Shown: positions 27,076 to 37,807 of the stretch, piece after piece | Layout: each line of letters starts with the position of its first letter | How positions within the stretch are numbered: the stretch's first letter is position 1 | DNA from: Ramlibacter pallidus | GTDB lineage: Bacteria > Pseudomonadota > Gammaproteobacteria > Burkholderiales > Burkholderiaceae_C | DNA: 64,000 nucleotides | NCBI RefSeq assembly: GCF_015070875.1 | Contig: NZ_JADDIV010000001.1 | Location: 341,144 to 405,143, forward strand | Direction: 5' to 3' | Made by a program: the position numbers and the translations under genes | The notes under the pieces: generated by a model | What the model saw: only the letters and a program-made list of their open reading frames with translations | What the model was told of the DNA's origin: nothing | Databases searched by the model: none

Positions 27076-28335
27076 CTAGCCGGCGGCACGCGCCCGCGCG
27101 CGGCGGGCGATGGGCCAGTCCCAGGGCTTCACCAGCGGCGCGATCTCGCGCGCGACCGCCTCGACGTGTTCCATCTCCGCGTCCGTCAGGGCCGCGTTGA
27201 GCGTCAGGCGCACCATGGCGCGGTTGCGGCTGGTGGCCGGCGCGCAGAACACGGCGCCGTACACGCCGCGGCTCTCCAGCGCGTCGCGCAGCGCCAGCGT
27301 CGCGACCTCCGTCCCGGCCTCGAGCGCGATGATCTGCTCGGTGCCCTGGTGGATGGGATAGCCCAGTTCCTCCAGCGCTCCGCGCAGCCGTTGCGTGTTG
27401 CGGCGCAGGCGGTGGCGCGCGCCATCGCTCTCGCGCACCAGTTCCAGCGTCGCCGCCAGGCCGCTGATCTCGTGCGGCAGCAGGCAGGAACTGAAGATGC
27501 CGGGGAAGCTGTGGGCGACCACGAAAGGCCGCAGTTCCGCCGGCACGGTGAAGAAGCCGGCCCGGCCCGCGACGGCCTTGGCGAGGCTCGCGGTGATGAA
27601 GTGCACGCGCGCGGTCAGGCCCAGCGCGGCACACAGCCCGCGGCCTTCCGGCCCGTGCGTGCCGAGGGAATGCGATTCGTCCACCAGCAGCATGCAGCCG
27701 TACGCTTCGGCCATCTCGACGATCTCCGCCAGCGGGCACAGCGCGCCGGTCGTGCTGTAGACCGAATCCACGATCACCAGCCCGGGGCCGTGCCGCTCGA
27801 CCATGCGCGCGAGGTGGGCCGGGTCGTTGTGGCGGAAGGCATGGCCCGTGGCGCCGGCGGCGCGCACGCCCTCCCACAGCGACATGTGCGCGAGCGCGTC
27901 CAGGTACACCGGCGTGGCCGCGTCGGCCACCGCCTGGATCAGGCCCAGGTTCGCGGCATAGCCGGACTGGCAGAGCAGCGCGGACTCCTTGCCGACGTGG
28001 GCGGCCAGCGCCGCCTCCAGCCGCGACGTGGCGCTGCCCTCGTGCTGGAACACGCCCGACTGCACGATGAACTCGCGGTTGTGCAGCAGGGCACCGACCT
28101 GCGCCTGCACGATGCGCGGGTGTCCCGTGACGGCGAGGTAGTCGTTGCCGTCGAGCCGGACGGCGTCGGGGCCGGGCACGCGGCCGTGGGTCAGCAGCTT
28201 GCCGCCCCACTCCTGTTCGAACCTCGGGCGGAACTGTTCCTCCATGCGCCGGCGCAGGGCCGGCCACAGCGGCGGCTCGGCGCCGCGGACGGCTGCGGGA
28301 ACGACGGGGGTGTTTTGCTTCTCAACGACTTCCAT
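27076..28335 (-). CDS. cqsA: Alpha-hydroxyketone autoinducer synthase, CqsA/LqsA family
   Basis: A 419-residue PLP-dependent fold-type I enzyme of the alpha-oxoamine synthase family. The PLP lysine is Lys253 in HFITASLAKA; LVDESHSLGTHG (217-228) holds the cofactor Asp and His; SGYAANLGLIQ and HMSLWEGVRAAGA are characteristic of CqsA rather than KBL or BioF. CqsA condenses an acyl-CoA with an amino-acid-derived donor to form CAI-1-type signals; LqsA makes LAI-1. The flanking sensor kinase and regulator confirm the assignment. AAGGAG lies eight bases before the ATG. A 20-bp lux-box-like dyad is 66-85 bases upstream. The chain length of the signal cannot be read from the sequence. Confidence 0.88.
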   Translation of the reverse strand: MEVVEKQNTPVVPAAVRGAEPPLWPALRRRMEEQFRPRFEQEWGGKLLTHGRVPGPDAVRLDGNDYLAVTGHPRIVQAQVGALLHNREFIVQSGVFQHEGSATSRLEAALAAHVGKESALLCQSGYAANLGLIQAVADAATPVYLDALAHMSLWEGVRAAGATGHAFRHNDPAHLARMVERHGPGLVIVDSVYSTTGALCPLAEIVEMAEAYGCMLLVDESHSLGTHGPEGRGLCAALGLTARVHFITASLAKAVAGRAGFFTVPAELRPFVVAHSFPGIFSSCLLPHEISGLAATLELVRESDGARHRLRRNTQRLRGALEELGYPIHQGTEQIIALEAGTEVATLALRDALESRGVYGAVFCAPATSRNRAMVRLTLNAALTDAEMEHVEAVAREIAPLVKPWDWPIARRARARAAG

Positions 28336-28400
28336 GGGGACTACTCCTTGTGACAGAAGTGGTCCATTGAAGAGAAAGTCCCGCCGCCGGACGGCCGCAC

Positions 28401-28420
28401 CCCTGTCAGTTCTGACAGGG
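28401..28420. promoter_or_regulatory. lux/las-box-like dyad upstream of cqsA
   Basis: The sequence CCCTGTCAGTTCTGACAGGG has perfect nine-base arms around a TT centre. It closely resembles the 20-bp LuxR-family operator (las/rhl type, CTGNCAGTTCTGNCAG core). It lies 66-85 bases ahead of the cqsA ATG, a reasonable place for an activator site. A further CTGTCA half-site lies at 28351-28356 on the minus strand. An RNA hairpin role is possible but there is no T-run in either direction. Confidence 0.6.
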
Positions 28421-28430
28421 TGCGTTACGG

Positions 28431-28450
28431 AAAAGCCTCACTCTGGAGGC
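28431..28450 (-). terminator. Rho-independent terminator after secA
   Basis: On the minus strand, about 20 bases past the secA stop, the sequence is GCCTC-CAGAGT-GAGGC-TTTT: a five-base stem, a six-base loop and a T-run. A second stem, ACCGCC-TTAG-GGCGGT, lies between the stop and this hairpin. It should insulate secA from cqsA, which is transcribed the same way downstream. Confidence 0.7.
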
Positions 28451-28470
28451 ACCGCCCTAAGGCGGTCCCC

Positions 28471-31260
<2,790 letters not shown>

Positions 31261-31439
31261 GGGCGCGGGTGTCGTCGTGGCCGCCACCGGGGCGGCCAGG
31301 ACAGCGCAGTCCTTTTGTTGTTCAGCAGGATCAGGTGGAGCCGCCGGTGGCCTTTCGCAAGGGCGCGGCCGGGCAGCCAAAACGGCGGATTTTACCTGTG
31401 CGGGGGGATTTGCCGGGGCCGCCGCCCCGCCGGGCCCCC
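31261..31439. other. Intergenic region upstream of secA
   Basis: This gene-free stretch before the secA start must contain the secA promoter because a terminator bounds it at 31440-31466. No homology to a known leader such as secM is visible, and no confident -35/-10 pair was recognised. Confidence 0.4.
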
Positions 31440-31466
31440 AAAGAGAAAGCCCCGCCGCGGCGGGGC
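31440..31466 (-). terminator. Rho-independent terminator after the M23 peptidase gene
   Basis: The minus-strand sequence folds as GCCCCGCC-GC-GGCGGGGC, an eight-base GC stem, followed by TTTCTCTTT. It lies about 20 bases after the peptidase stop and is the strongest intrinsic terminator seen in the window. Confidence 0.75.
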
Positions 31467-31485
31467 CCTTCGGCGCAGGGGCGGA

Positions 31486-32442
31486 TCAACGCGGCCGGGG
31501 ACCGGCCGGGGCCGCCATGGCGGCCTGCAGCGGCTGGGAACGGGCGGCCGCCAGGAACTTCTGCGGGTCCTGCGGGACGCCCTGGACCAGCACCTCGAAG
31601 TGCAGGTGGGGGCCGGTGGAGCGGCCGGTGTTGCCGACCTGCGCCACCTGCTGGCCGCGCTTGACCAGGTCGCCCTTCTTCACGAGCAGCTTCGACGCGT
31701 GGGCGTAGCGGGTGATCAGGTCGTTGCCGTGGTCGATCTCGACCATGTTGCCGTACGCGAAGTGGTGCTCGGAGGCCACCACCACGCCGCCGGCGGCGGC
31801 CAGGATGGGCGTGCCCGTGTCGGCCTGGAAGTCCAGCCCGGTGTGCAGGGCCGAGCGGCCGGTGAAGGGGTCGATGCGCCAGCCGAAGTTGGAGCCGGCG
31901 CCGCCCGTGGACAGCGGATGCTGCGTGGGCAGCATCATCTTCTTGACGCGCTGGTCGAACAGGCGCGATTCCATGACGGTCAGCAGGTCGGTGCGTTCGC
32001 CGGTCATCTGCTCCAGGTCGTTCAGCGTCGCCTGCAGCTCCTCCATGGTGAGCGAACGGCCTTCCACCAGCATGCCGCCGCGCGCCGGGTTCACCTTGAT
32101 GTCGTTCGGGTTCACGCCGGCGAGGCCGGAGACCCGCTCGCCGAGCGCTTCCAGCTGCAGCATCTTGGCCTGCATGTCGCCGAGGCGGCGCGCCATGGCA
32201 TCGAGGTTCTCGCGCATGAAGCGGTCACGCTGCTCGAACTCGTCCTGCACGACGAAGCGCACGAGGGTGCCCACCACCGGCCAGCGCTCGCGCGCGCCCT
32301 TGAGGAACACCCAGTGGTACATGGCCGCCGCGAGCAGCATCATCACCATCGATGCGGCGACCGCGGCGAGCACGAGCTTGGTGCCGCTCAGGTGGACCGC
32401 GCGGGTCCTGGCGAGCCAGGCATCCGTGATAATCAATTGCAT
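31486..32442 (-). CDS. M23 family (LytM) metallopeptidase, membrane-anchored
   Basis: A 318-residue envelope protein. One membrane segment (about residues 22-42, LVLAAVAASMVMMLLAAAMY) is followed by a coiled-coil stretch and a C-terminal LytM/M23 domain with HTGLDF (first zinc His and Asp) and HLHFE (last zinc His). It should cut, or activate enzymes that cut, peptidoglycan cross-bridges. ATG at 32442 has GGGGGAGAAC just upstream. Its divergent neighbour dciA and downstream secA reproduce a conserved proteobacterial arrangement. Confidence 0.9.
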   Translation of the reverse strand: MQLIITDAWLARTRAVHLSGTKLVLAAVAASMVMMLLAAAMYHWVFLKGARERWPVVGTLVRFVVQDEFEQRDRFMRENLDAMARRLGDMQAKMLQLEALGERVSGLAGVNPNDIKVNPARGGMLVEGRSLTMEELQATLNDLEQMTGERTDLLTVMESRLFDQRVKKMMLPTQHPLSTGGAGSNFGWRIDPFTGRSALHTGLDFQADTGTPILAAAGGVVVASEHHFAYGNMVEIDHGNDLITRYAHASKLLVKKGDLVKRGQQVAQVGNTGRSTGPHLHFEVLVQGVPQDPQKFLAAARSQPLQAAMAAPAGPRPR

Positions 32443-32478
32443 TGTTCTCCCCCTCGTCCGTACTTCCCCACAGACTCC

Positions 32479-32787
32479 ATGAACCGCCGCCACCACCCGG
32501 TCGCCGTGCAACAGGCTGCCGAGGAGTCGCCGACGCTGGCCCGGCTGACGCAACTGGCGCGCGAGTCGGGCGAGCGGCTGAAGGCGATCGAGTCGTCCAT
32601 TCCCGCATCCCTGCGTGCTTCCATCCGGCCGGGTCCCATCGAGGGGACGTCCTGGTGCCTCCTGGTGGACAGCAACGCGGCGGCTGCGAAGATCCGGCAG
32701 TTGTTGCCCGTCCTGCTCGAAAAGCTCAACAGTCGCGGATGGGAGGTTAACTCCATCCGGCTGAAGCTTGGAAGCCTCCAGAAGTAA
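32479..32787 (+). CDS. dciA: DciA-type DnaB helicase loader (DUF721)
   Basis: A 102-residue DUF721 protein. The fold SIRPGPIEGTSWCLLVDSNAAAAKIRQLLPVLLEKL is the KH-like domain of the family. DciA is the ancestral loader of the replicative helicase in bacteria that lack DnaC or DnaI. The location next to the M23 peptidase and secA genes is the classic context. The short 36-base divergent gap holds the start signals of both genes. The protein is at the short end for the family. Confidence 0.85.
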   Translation: MNRRHHPVAVQQAAEESPTLARLTQLARESGERLKAIESSIPASLRASIRPGPIEGTSWCLLVDSNAAAAKIRQLLPVLLEKLNSRGWEVNSIRLKLGSLQK

Positions 32788-32941
32788 CGCAGCGGCCCGC
32801 CCGCCCCTTGCGCGACGCCGGCCATCGAAAAACGGCCGCTCGTCCGCACGGGAGCGCCGGCCGTCGGCCTCCCAGCGTGACCCGTGCGGCCCCGAGGCAA
32901 CGTCGCCCCGAGGGCGCGAAGCCGCCCATGGAGGAGCCCCC
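32788..32941. other. Intergenic region between dciA and the hydrolase gene
   Basis: These 154 bases hold several GC-rich GGCC-type inverted repeats but no T-run, so no terminator is called. GGAGGAG before 32942 is the ribosome-binding site of the next gene. No small gene is visible. Confidence 0.4.
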
Positions 32942-33934
32942 ATGCAACGCATGCCCTGGCGGCCGCTTGCGGCCCTGTTCGCACTGAGCGCGTTCGCCCT
33001 GCCCGCTTCGGCGGCCCGGCCGGAAGAAGCCGAGAAGATCAGCTTCCCTTCCGTCGTGTGCAAGGGCTCGCCGACGGTCTGCGAGAGGCTGGAGGGCCGG
33101 GGCTTCCTGTTCGCGAAGCCGGGGCAGACGCGGGCCGTGCTCATCTCGCACGGCTCGCAAGGCATCGACGCGCGCATGTACGACTACGTCGACGCGCTGC
33201 AGAAGGAAGGCATCGCCGCCCTCGTGCTGGACCACTGGGGACCGCGCGGGGTCGGCGTGACGCACGAGGACTACGCCGCCGCCGCGCTGCGCGGGGCCAA
33301 CGAGTTCAACATGAGTATCGATTCGCTGCTGGCCGCCGAGATGCTGCGGGCGCGCGGCTTCGCGAAGGTGGGCAGCATCGGCGAATCGCAGGGCGGCGGC
33401 GCCGCGATCATGCTGCAGCAGAAATGGGCGCACGAGGTGATCGAGCGCAACGTGCGCCGGCTGTACCAGCGGGACTTCAAGGTGCAGCCGCTGGACGCGG
33501 TGGTCGGCATGTACGGCTACTGCGGCATCCGCCACAAGCTGCGCGACGGCTACGTGGGCACGCCCTTCCTGTTCATCACCGGCGAGAAGGACGACGAGAC
33601 GCCTTCGCGGTACTGCGAGCGCTACGTGCCGTGGATGAACGAGCGCGGCGGCAATGCCGCCATCGTCGTGCTGGAGGGCGAAGGCCACAGTTTCGATGCG
33701 CCTTACCGCCGCACGCGCAACAACCACGGGCCGCACCCGGCGCACTGCGACCTCCTGGTGGACGAGCGCGGCGTGACCAACCTGATCACCGGCGAGACGA
33801 TGCCGGGGCAGAACACGCAGGTCATGATGGCGAAGTGCACGACACGCGGCGGCTACCACTCGGGCTGGTGGAAGGACCGCTTCATCGCGGTGCCGCACTG
33901 GACCGGGTTCTTCCGCAAGCACCTCGGCCCCTGA
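32942..33934 (+). CDS. Secreted alpha/beta hydrolase (dienelactone hydrolase-like)
   Basis: A 330-residue protein with an N-terminal signal peptide (MQRMPWRPLAALFALSAFALPASA-A). The alpha/beta-hydrolase triad is visible as GESQGG (Ser), TGEKDDET (Asp) and EGEGHSF (His). AVLISHGSQG carries the oxyanion region. It should act in the periplasm; the substrate is unknown. Four Cys residues in the mature protein could form disulfides. It converges with mobA (13 bases between stops) but need not be functionally linked. Confidence 0.8.
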   Translation: MQRMPWRPLAALFALSAFALPASAARPEEAEKISFPSVVCKGSPTVCERLEGRGFLFAKPGQTRAVLISHGSQGIDARMYDYVDALQKEGIAALVLDHWGPRGVGVTHEDYAAAALRGANEFNMSIDSLLAAEMLRARGFAKVGSIGESQGGGAAIMLQQKWAHEVIERNVRRLYQRDFKVQPLDAVVGMYGYCGIRHKLRDGYVGTPFLFITGEKDDETPSRYCERYVPWMNERGGNAAIVVLEGEGHSFDAPYRRTRNNHGPHPAHCDLLVDERGVTNLITGETMPGQNTQVMMAKCTTRGGYHSGWWKDRFIAVPHWTGFFRKHLGP

Positions 33935-33947
33935 GGCCGCCACGCCG

Positions 33948-35867
33948 CTACTGCGGCAGCATGAACGCGGCGAAGAAGGCGGCCAGCGCCGCGTGCGCGT
34001 CGAGCGGCAGCACGTGGGCGATGTACTGGTCGGGCCGGACGACCACCAGCGCGCCGCGGGCGCGGTCGATGCCGCGCAGGTCGAAGACGTCCGGGCCGTC
34101 CTTCAGGTCCGGGCTGAACACCTTCTCGTAGTCCCGCAGCCCGTGGCGTCCCTTGCGCGGCAGCAGCAGCGCGGGCAAGGCCTCGATCGCGACGTCGCGG
34201 TGCGCCTGCGGGAAGATGGCGCGCAGGTCGAACACCGCGTCGACGTCCGCGCCAGCAGGCGTGAACCGGCGCACGGGTGAATCGGGGGCGTGTTCCAGGA
34301 AGGCGCACAGGGCGCGGACGCCCCGGCCCGCATCGTGAAGATCGCCCGCGCCGGCGAAGGCATACAGGCGCCAGCGGCCATCCGCCTTGCCCGCGTGCCC
34401 CAGGTGCACCGGCTTCGCGTCGCTGGCGCGCACCACCGGCGCGGAGTGGAAGCGCGTGCCGACCACGAAGCCGGTGGCGAGGTGCTGGTGCGTGGCCTCG
34501 CCGCGGATGATCGAAGGCTGGTAATGCGTGCCCATCCCCGCCGTGAAGCGCGCGTGACGTTCGAAGTACTCCTGGAACTCCTTGGGGTCCACGCCCTGCG
34601 CGTCGCCGGCGCCGCCCTGCTTCGGCTTGTCGCTGAACATCTTCGCCCACGCCCGATCGAAGTCGATCAGCTCCCGGGCGGCCGGCTGCCGCTCCTGCGA
34701 ATAGGTTTCCAGCAGCCGCGACGCGCACTGGCCGCGCAGCACCGAAGCCAGCTTCCACCCGAGGTTGAAGGTGTCCTGCATGGAGAAGTTCATGCCCTGC
34801 CCGGCCTTCGGGCTGTGCGTGTGGCAGGCGTCGCCGGCGATGAACACGCGCGGCGTGCGCGCGCCGGCTTCCGCCGCCGGCACGTCGTCGTACCGGTCGC
34901 AGATGCGCTGGCCGATCTCGTAGACCGACCACCACGGCACCTCCTTCACGTCCAGCGTGTAGGGATGCAGGATGCGCCGCGCGGCGGCAACCAGCTGCTC
35001 CAGCGTGATGCCGCGGCTGGAAACGCGCTCCTCCTCGCCGAGCTTGTCCATCTCGACGTACAGCCGCACCAGGTAGCCGCCCTCGCGCGGGATCACCAGC
35101 AGGTTGCCGTGCGGCGACTGCACGGCGGCCTTGTAGCGGATGTCGGGGAAATCGGTGACGGCCAGGACGTCCATCACGCCCCAGGCCTGGTTGGCGGAGT
35201 CGCCCACGAGCTGGCGGCCGATCGCCCTGCGCACGTCGCTGCGCGCGCCGTCGCAGCCGACGACGTAGCGGGCGCGCACCGTCTCGATCGCGCCGGAATG
35301 GGCCGGGTCCGTGCGCTCCAGCTGCACGGTGACGGGATGGTCGCCGCCCGCGTCGACGGAGAGGTCGACGAAGCGCCGCCCATAGTGCGGCTCGAGCCGG
35401 CTGGGGGCGTTGCGCATGGCCTCCAGGTAGAAGTCGTGCACCCGCGCCTGGTTCAGCACCACGTGCGGGAATTCGGAGAGCCCGTCTTCGGTGTCCTGCA
35501 CCCGGCCATGCCGCACGATGGCCCCGGGCTGCTTCTCGTCCGGCTTCCAGAACGTGACCTCGTTGATCCAGCACGCCTCCTTCAGCACGCGCTCGCTGAA
35601 GTTGAACGCCTCGAACATCTCCATCGTGCGGCAGGCGATGCCGTCGGCCTGCCCCAGCTGCAGCGGGCCGTCCTTCTGTTCGACGACGCAGGTGCGGATG
35701 TCGGGAAACGCGGCGAGCTGCGCCGCCAGCGTGAGCCCCGCGGGACCGCTGCCGACGACCAGCACGTCCACTTCCGATGGCACCGTATCGGCGTGGGGGA
35801 GGGCCTGCGGCGAGGCCTCGGCCAGGTGCGGGTCGCCGGGCCGGAAACCGTGGAGATGGAACTGCAT
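33948..35867 (-). CDS. mobA: 3-hydroxybenzoate 4-monooxygenase
   Basis: A 639-residue flavoprotein aromatic hydroxylase. The FAD motif GSGPAG is at 39-44; RVFIAGDACHTHSPKAGQGMN is the second flavin motif, and a thioredoxin-like C-terminal domain follows. Its length and start (MQFHLHGFRPGDP) match, from memory, MobA of Comamonas testosteroni, which converts 3-hydroxybenzoate to protocatechuate with NADPH and O2. The divergent MarR gene with an operator-like palindrome also matches the mobR-mobA arrangement. The ATG at 35867 was chosen on that basis. The protocatechuate ring-cleavage genes are not in view. Confidence 0.88.
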   Translation of the reverse strand: MQFHLHGFRPGDPHLAEASPQALPHADTVPSEVDVLVVGSGPAGLTLAAQLAAFPDIRTCVVEQKDGPLQLGQADGIACRTMEMFEAFNFSERVLKEACWINEVTFWKPDEKQPGAIVRHGRVQDTEDGLSEFPHVVLNQARVHDFYLEAMRNAPSRLEPHYGRRFVDLSVDAGGDHPVTVQLERTDPAHSGAIETVRARYVVGCDGARSDVRRAIGRQLVGDSANQAWGVMDVLAVTDFPDIRYKAAVQSPHGNLLVIPREGGYLVRLYVEMDKLGEEERVSSRGITLEQLVAAARRILHPYTLDVKEVPWWSVYEIGQRICDRYDDVPAAEAGARTPRVFIAGDACHTHSPKAGQGMNFSMQDTFNLGWKLASVLRGQCASRLLETYSQERQPAARELIDFDRAWAKMFSDKPKQGGAGDAQGVDPKEFQEYFERHARFTAGMGTHYQPSIIRGEATHQHLATGFVVGTRFHSAPVVRASDAKPVHLGHAGKADGRWRLYAFAGAGDLHDAGRGVRALCAFLEHAPDSPVRRFTPAGADVDAVFDLRAIFPQAHRDVAIEALPALLLPRKGRHGLRDYEKVFSPDLKDGPDVFDLRGIDRARGALVVVRPDQYIAHVLPLDAHAALAAFFAAFMLPQ

Positions 35868-35909
35868 CGTGCTGCTCGCGGACGGTGAAGGGTGCGTGCA
35901 TATTATCAG

Positions 35910-35928
35910 TATGCTGACGATCAGCATA
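35910..35928. promoter_or_regulatory. Operator-like palindrome between mobA and mobR
   Basis: TATGCTGA-CGA-TCAGCATA is a perfect eight-base dyad with a three-base centre in the 95-base divergent region. Its size and symmetry suit a MarR dimer. It lies 43-61 bases from the mobA ATG and 35-53 bases from the mobR ATG, so one bound dimer could control both promoters. Confidence 0.7.
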
Positions 35929-35962
35929 GTGAGAGAATGCGCCCCATCCAGCCAGGTGCCCC

Positions 35963-36451
35963 ATGAGCCGCGCTTCGACCCGCAAGACTTCCGCCGCCCG
36001 CATCGACCTCGCCGAGATGCCCGGGCACTGCATCCGGCGCCTGCAGCAGGTGGCGGTGGCGCTCTTCATGGAGGAATCCGCGGCCGCCGGGGTCACGCCG
36101 GTGCAGTACGCGGTGCTGCAGACGCTCACGCGGCAGCCCGGCCTGGACCAGCGCAGCCTGGCGCGGGCGGTCGGCTTCGACACGTCGACCATCGGCGGCG
36201 TGCTCGACCGGCTGGAAGCGCGCGGCCTGCTCACACGGGGGCTGTCCGCACAGGACAAGCGGGTCCGGCTGCTGCACCTGACGGCGGACGGCGAGGCACT
36301 CGTCGAGGAACTGACGCCGCCGATGCAGCGCACCCAGGAGCGCATCCTGGAGCCGCTGTCGCCCGCGGAGGCCAGGGAGTTCCTGCGGATGATGCAGCGG
36401 ATCATCGCGCACCACGGCGAGCTCGGCGCGGGCGGCACGCCCGCGGCCTGA
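35963..36451 (+). CDS. mobR: MarR family regulator (MobR-like)
   Basis: A 162-residue winged-helix regulator. The DNA-binding region is LDQRSLARAVGFDTSTIGGVLDRLEARGLLTRG followed by the wing DKRVRLLHLT. In Comamonas, MobR represses the divergent mobA gene and is released by 3-hydroxybenzoate. The same arrangement here, with a palindrome between the genes, supports that role. Confidence 0.85.
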   Translation: MSRASTRKTSAARIDLAEMPGHCIRRLQQVAVALFMEESAAAGVTPVQYAVLQTLTRQPGLDQRSLARAVGFDTSTIGGVLDRLEARGLLTRGLSAQDKRVRLLHLTADGEALVEELTPPMQRTQERILEPLSPAEAREFLRMMQRIIAHHGELGAGGTPAA

Positions 36452-36457
36452 GCCGTC

Positions 36458-37129
36458 TCACACCCAGCCGTTCTCCAGCAGTTCCGCCACGTCGTACCGG
36501 CGGTTTTCCAGCGGGTGCGCGGCCATCGCGCGCACGATCGACGCCACGCCATCAACGTACGGCGCTTCGCCGTCGACGAGGCTCTGCAGCCGCAGCGTGC
36601 AGGCGCCGTCCCGGACGACCACCTCGTGGAAGGCATGGCGCTCCAGGCCCGCGGGGGAGATGCCCAGTTCCGCGCCCTGCCGCGCCGGATCCCGGATCGA
36701 CCGGATGCGGGAAGGCTGCAGCCCCAGCGATGCCGCAAGGTGCACGGCGGTCCCGGGGACGGACTGCTTCGCGGCCTGGTGGGATTCGGTCAGCGAAACC
36801 TCGTAGCCCGCCAGCAAGGCGCCGCTGCGCCGGAGCATGGCCATGAACTTCAGCATGAGGAGGTTGGCGTTCGCGCAGGCGACCCACGGGAATCCGTGGG
36901 CGGGAAAGTCCGCCGGCTCCGTCGACAGTTCGAGCAGCGGAGAGCCGGTCGCGGCACAGAAGGCGGCCACCGCAGCCAGCTCCCGTCCGGAACCGGCGTG
37001 CACGACGATGGAGCGCATGCGTCCCGCGGGACGTTCGGGCCACCGATGCAGGCGTGCCTCGCCGAACCGGGAGGGATGCCCGTTCAGCTCCCGCGCGAGC
37101 CGGCCGCCGCCCACGATGATGATGTCCAT
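36458..37129 (-). CDS. Dihydrodipicolinate reductase (DapB)-like protein
   Basis: A 223-residue Rossmann protein. VGGGRLA (6-12) is a glycine-rich nucleotide motif, ANANLLMLKFMAML resembles the DapB segment before the active site, and ESHQAAKQSVPGTA (115-128) aligns with EAHHRHKVDAPSGTA of DapB. The first His and the Lys are kept but the second His is Gln. It is shorter than true DapB (about 270). It may reduce another substrate. It converges with mobR with six bases between stops and stands upstream of tRNA-Thr on the same strand. The function is not assigned. Confidence 0.65.
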   Translation of the reverse strand: MDIIIVGGGRLARELNGHPSRFGEARLHRWPERPAGRMRSIVVHAGSGRELAAVAAFCAATGSPLLELSTEPADFPAHGFPWVACANANLLMLKFMAMLRRSGALLAGYEVSLTESHQAAKQSVPGTAVHLAASLGLQPSRIRSIRDPARQGAELGISPAGLERHAFHEVVVRDGACTLRLQSLVDGEAPYVDGVASIVRAMAAHPLENRRYDVAELLENGWV

Positions 37130-37189
37130 CCCGGGATGGTAGCGAAGGGAGGTGTGGCCGCCGCAGGATGCTGAGGCCGGCGCGGAGGC

Positions 37190-37265
37190 TGGTGCCGGTT
37201 GTCCGAATCGAACGGACGACCTACCGCTTACAAGGCGGTTGCTCTACCAACTGAGCTAAACCGGC
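37190..37265 (-). tRNA. tRNA-Thr (anticodon TGT)
   Basis: The minus strand folds as a complete cloverleaf: acceptor GCCGGTT/AACCGGC, D arm GCTC-AGTTGGTA-GAGC, anticodon arm ACCGC-CTTGTAA-GCGGT with anticodon TGT, variable AGGTC, and T arm GTCCG-TTCGATT-CGGAC. The discriminator is A and the CCA end is encoded (76 bases in all). It lies just downstream of sspB on the same strand. Confidence 0.97.
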
Positions 37266-37281
37266 AGTCGCTCAAAGGAGT

Positions 37282-37782
37282 CTATTTGATCCGCTTGAGC
37301 GCGGGACGCGGGCCGCTCGGCGGCTTGGGCGGGTCCTGCTCCGGCGGCTTCGCGCCCTCGTCGGTGACGAGCTGCACGACCTTGCCCTCCGGGTGCTCCG
37401 CGGGGGCCGCCGGCACGCTGGAGAGCGGGCTCGGCTTGCCGGCGTCCTCGGGCGGCGTGGCGACCGGGACGGGAAAGGCCATGCCCTGGCCGTTCTCGCG
37501 TGCGTAGATCGCGATGACGCGGTTCACGGGCACCATGATCTCGCGCGCGGTGCCGGCGAAGCGCGCCTTGAACTCGATGAAGTCGTTGCCCAGCTTGAGC
37601 GAACTGGTGGCGTCGTAGCTGATGTTCAGCACGATCTCGCCGTTCTTCACGTACTCGCGCGGCACCTGCACCGAGTCGTCGACCAGCACCGCCACGTACG
37701 GCGTGAAACCGTTGTCCGTGCACCATTCGTACAGCGCGCGGATCAGGTACGGGCGGGTGGAGGTCGACTCGAGGGCGTTCAT
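37282..37782 (-). CDS. sspB: ClpXP protease specificity-enhancing factor SspB
   Basis: A 166-residue adaptor that binds ssrA-tagged proteins and delivers them to ClpXP. The folded part, RPYLIRALYEWCTDNGFTPYVAV...NISYDATSSLKLGNDFIEFKARFAG, covers residues 10-100. A long Pro/Glu-rich linker ends in a basic PALKRIK tail, the usual ClpX-tethering peptide. It follows sspA by 25 bases and is co-transcribed with it. Confidence 0.95.
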   Translation of the reverse strand: MNALESTSTRPYLIRALYEWCTDNGFTPYVAVLVDDSVQVPREYVKNGEIVLNISYDATSSLKLGNDFIEFKARFAGTAREIMVPVNRVIAIYARENGQGMAFPVPVATPPEDAGKPSPLSSVPAAPAEHPEGKVVQLVTDEGAKPPEQDPPKPPSGPRPALKRIK

Positions 37783-37807
37783 CGCGGTACTGCTGCAGGC
37801 GGCCAGC

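Noticed and set aside
31261..31439. A secM-like leader gene before secA
   Set aside because: No open frame with a signal peptide or arrest motif was found in this stretch.
34290..35888. A 532-codon plus-strand frame opposite mobA
   Set aside because: Antisense to a clear flavoprotein gene and His/Arg/Val-rich; no domain.
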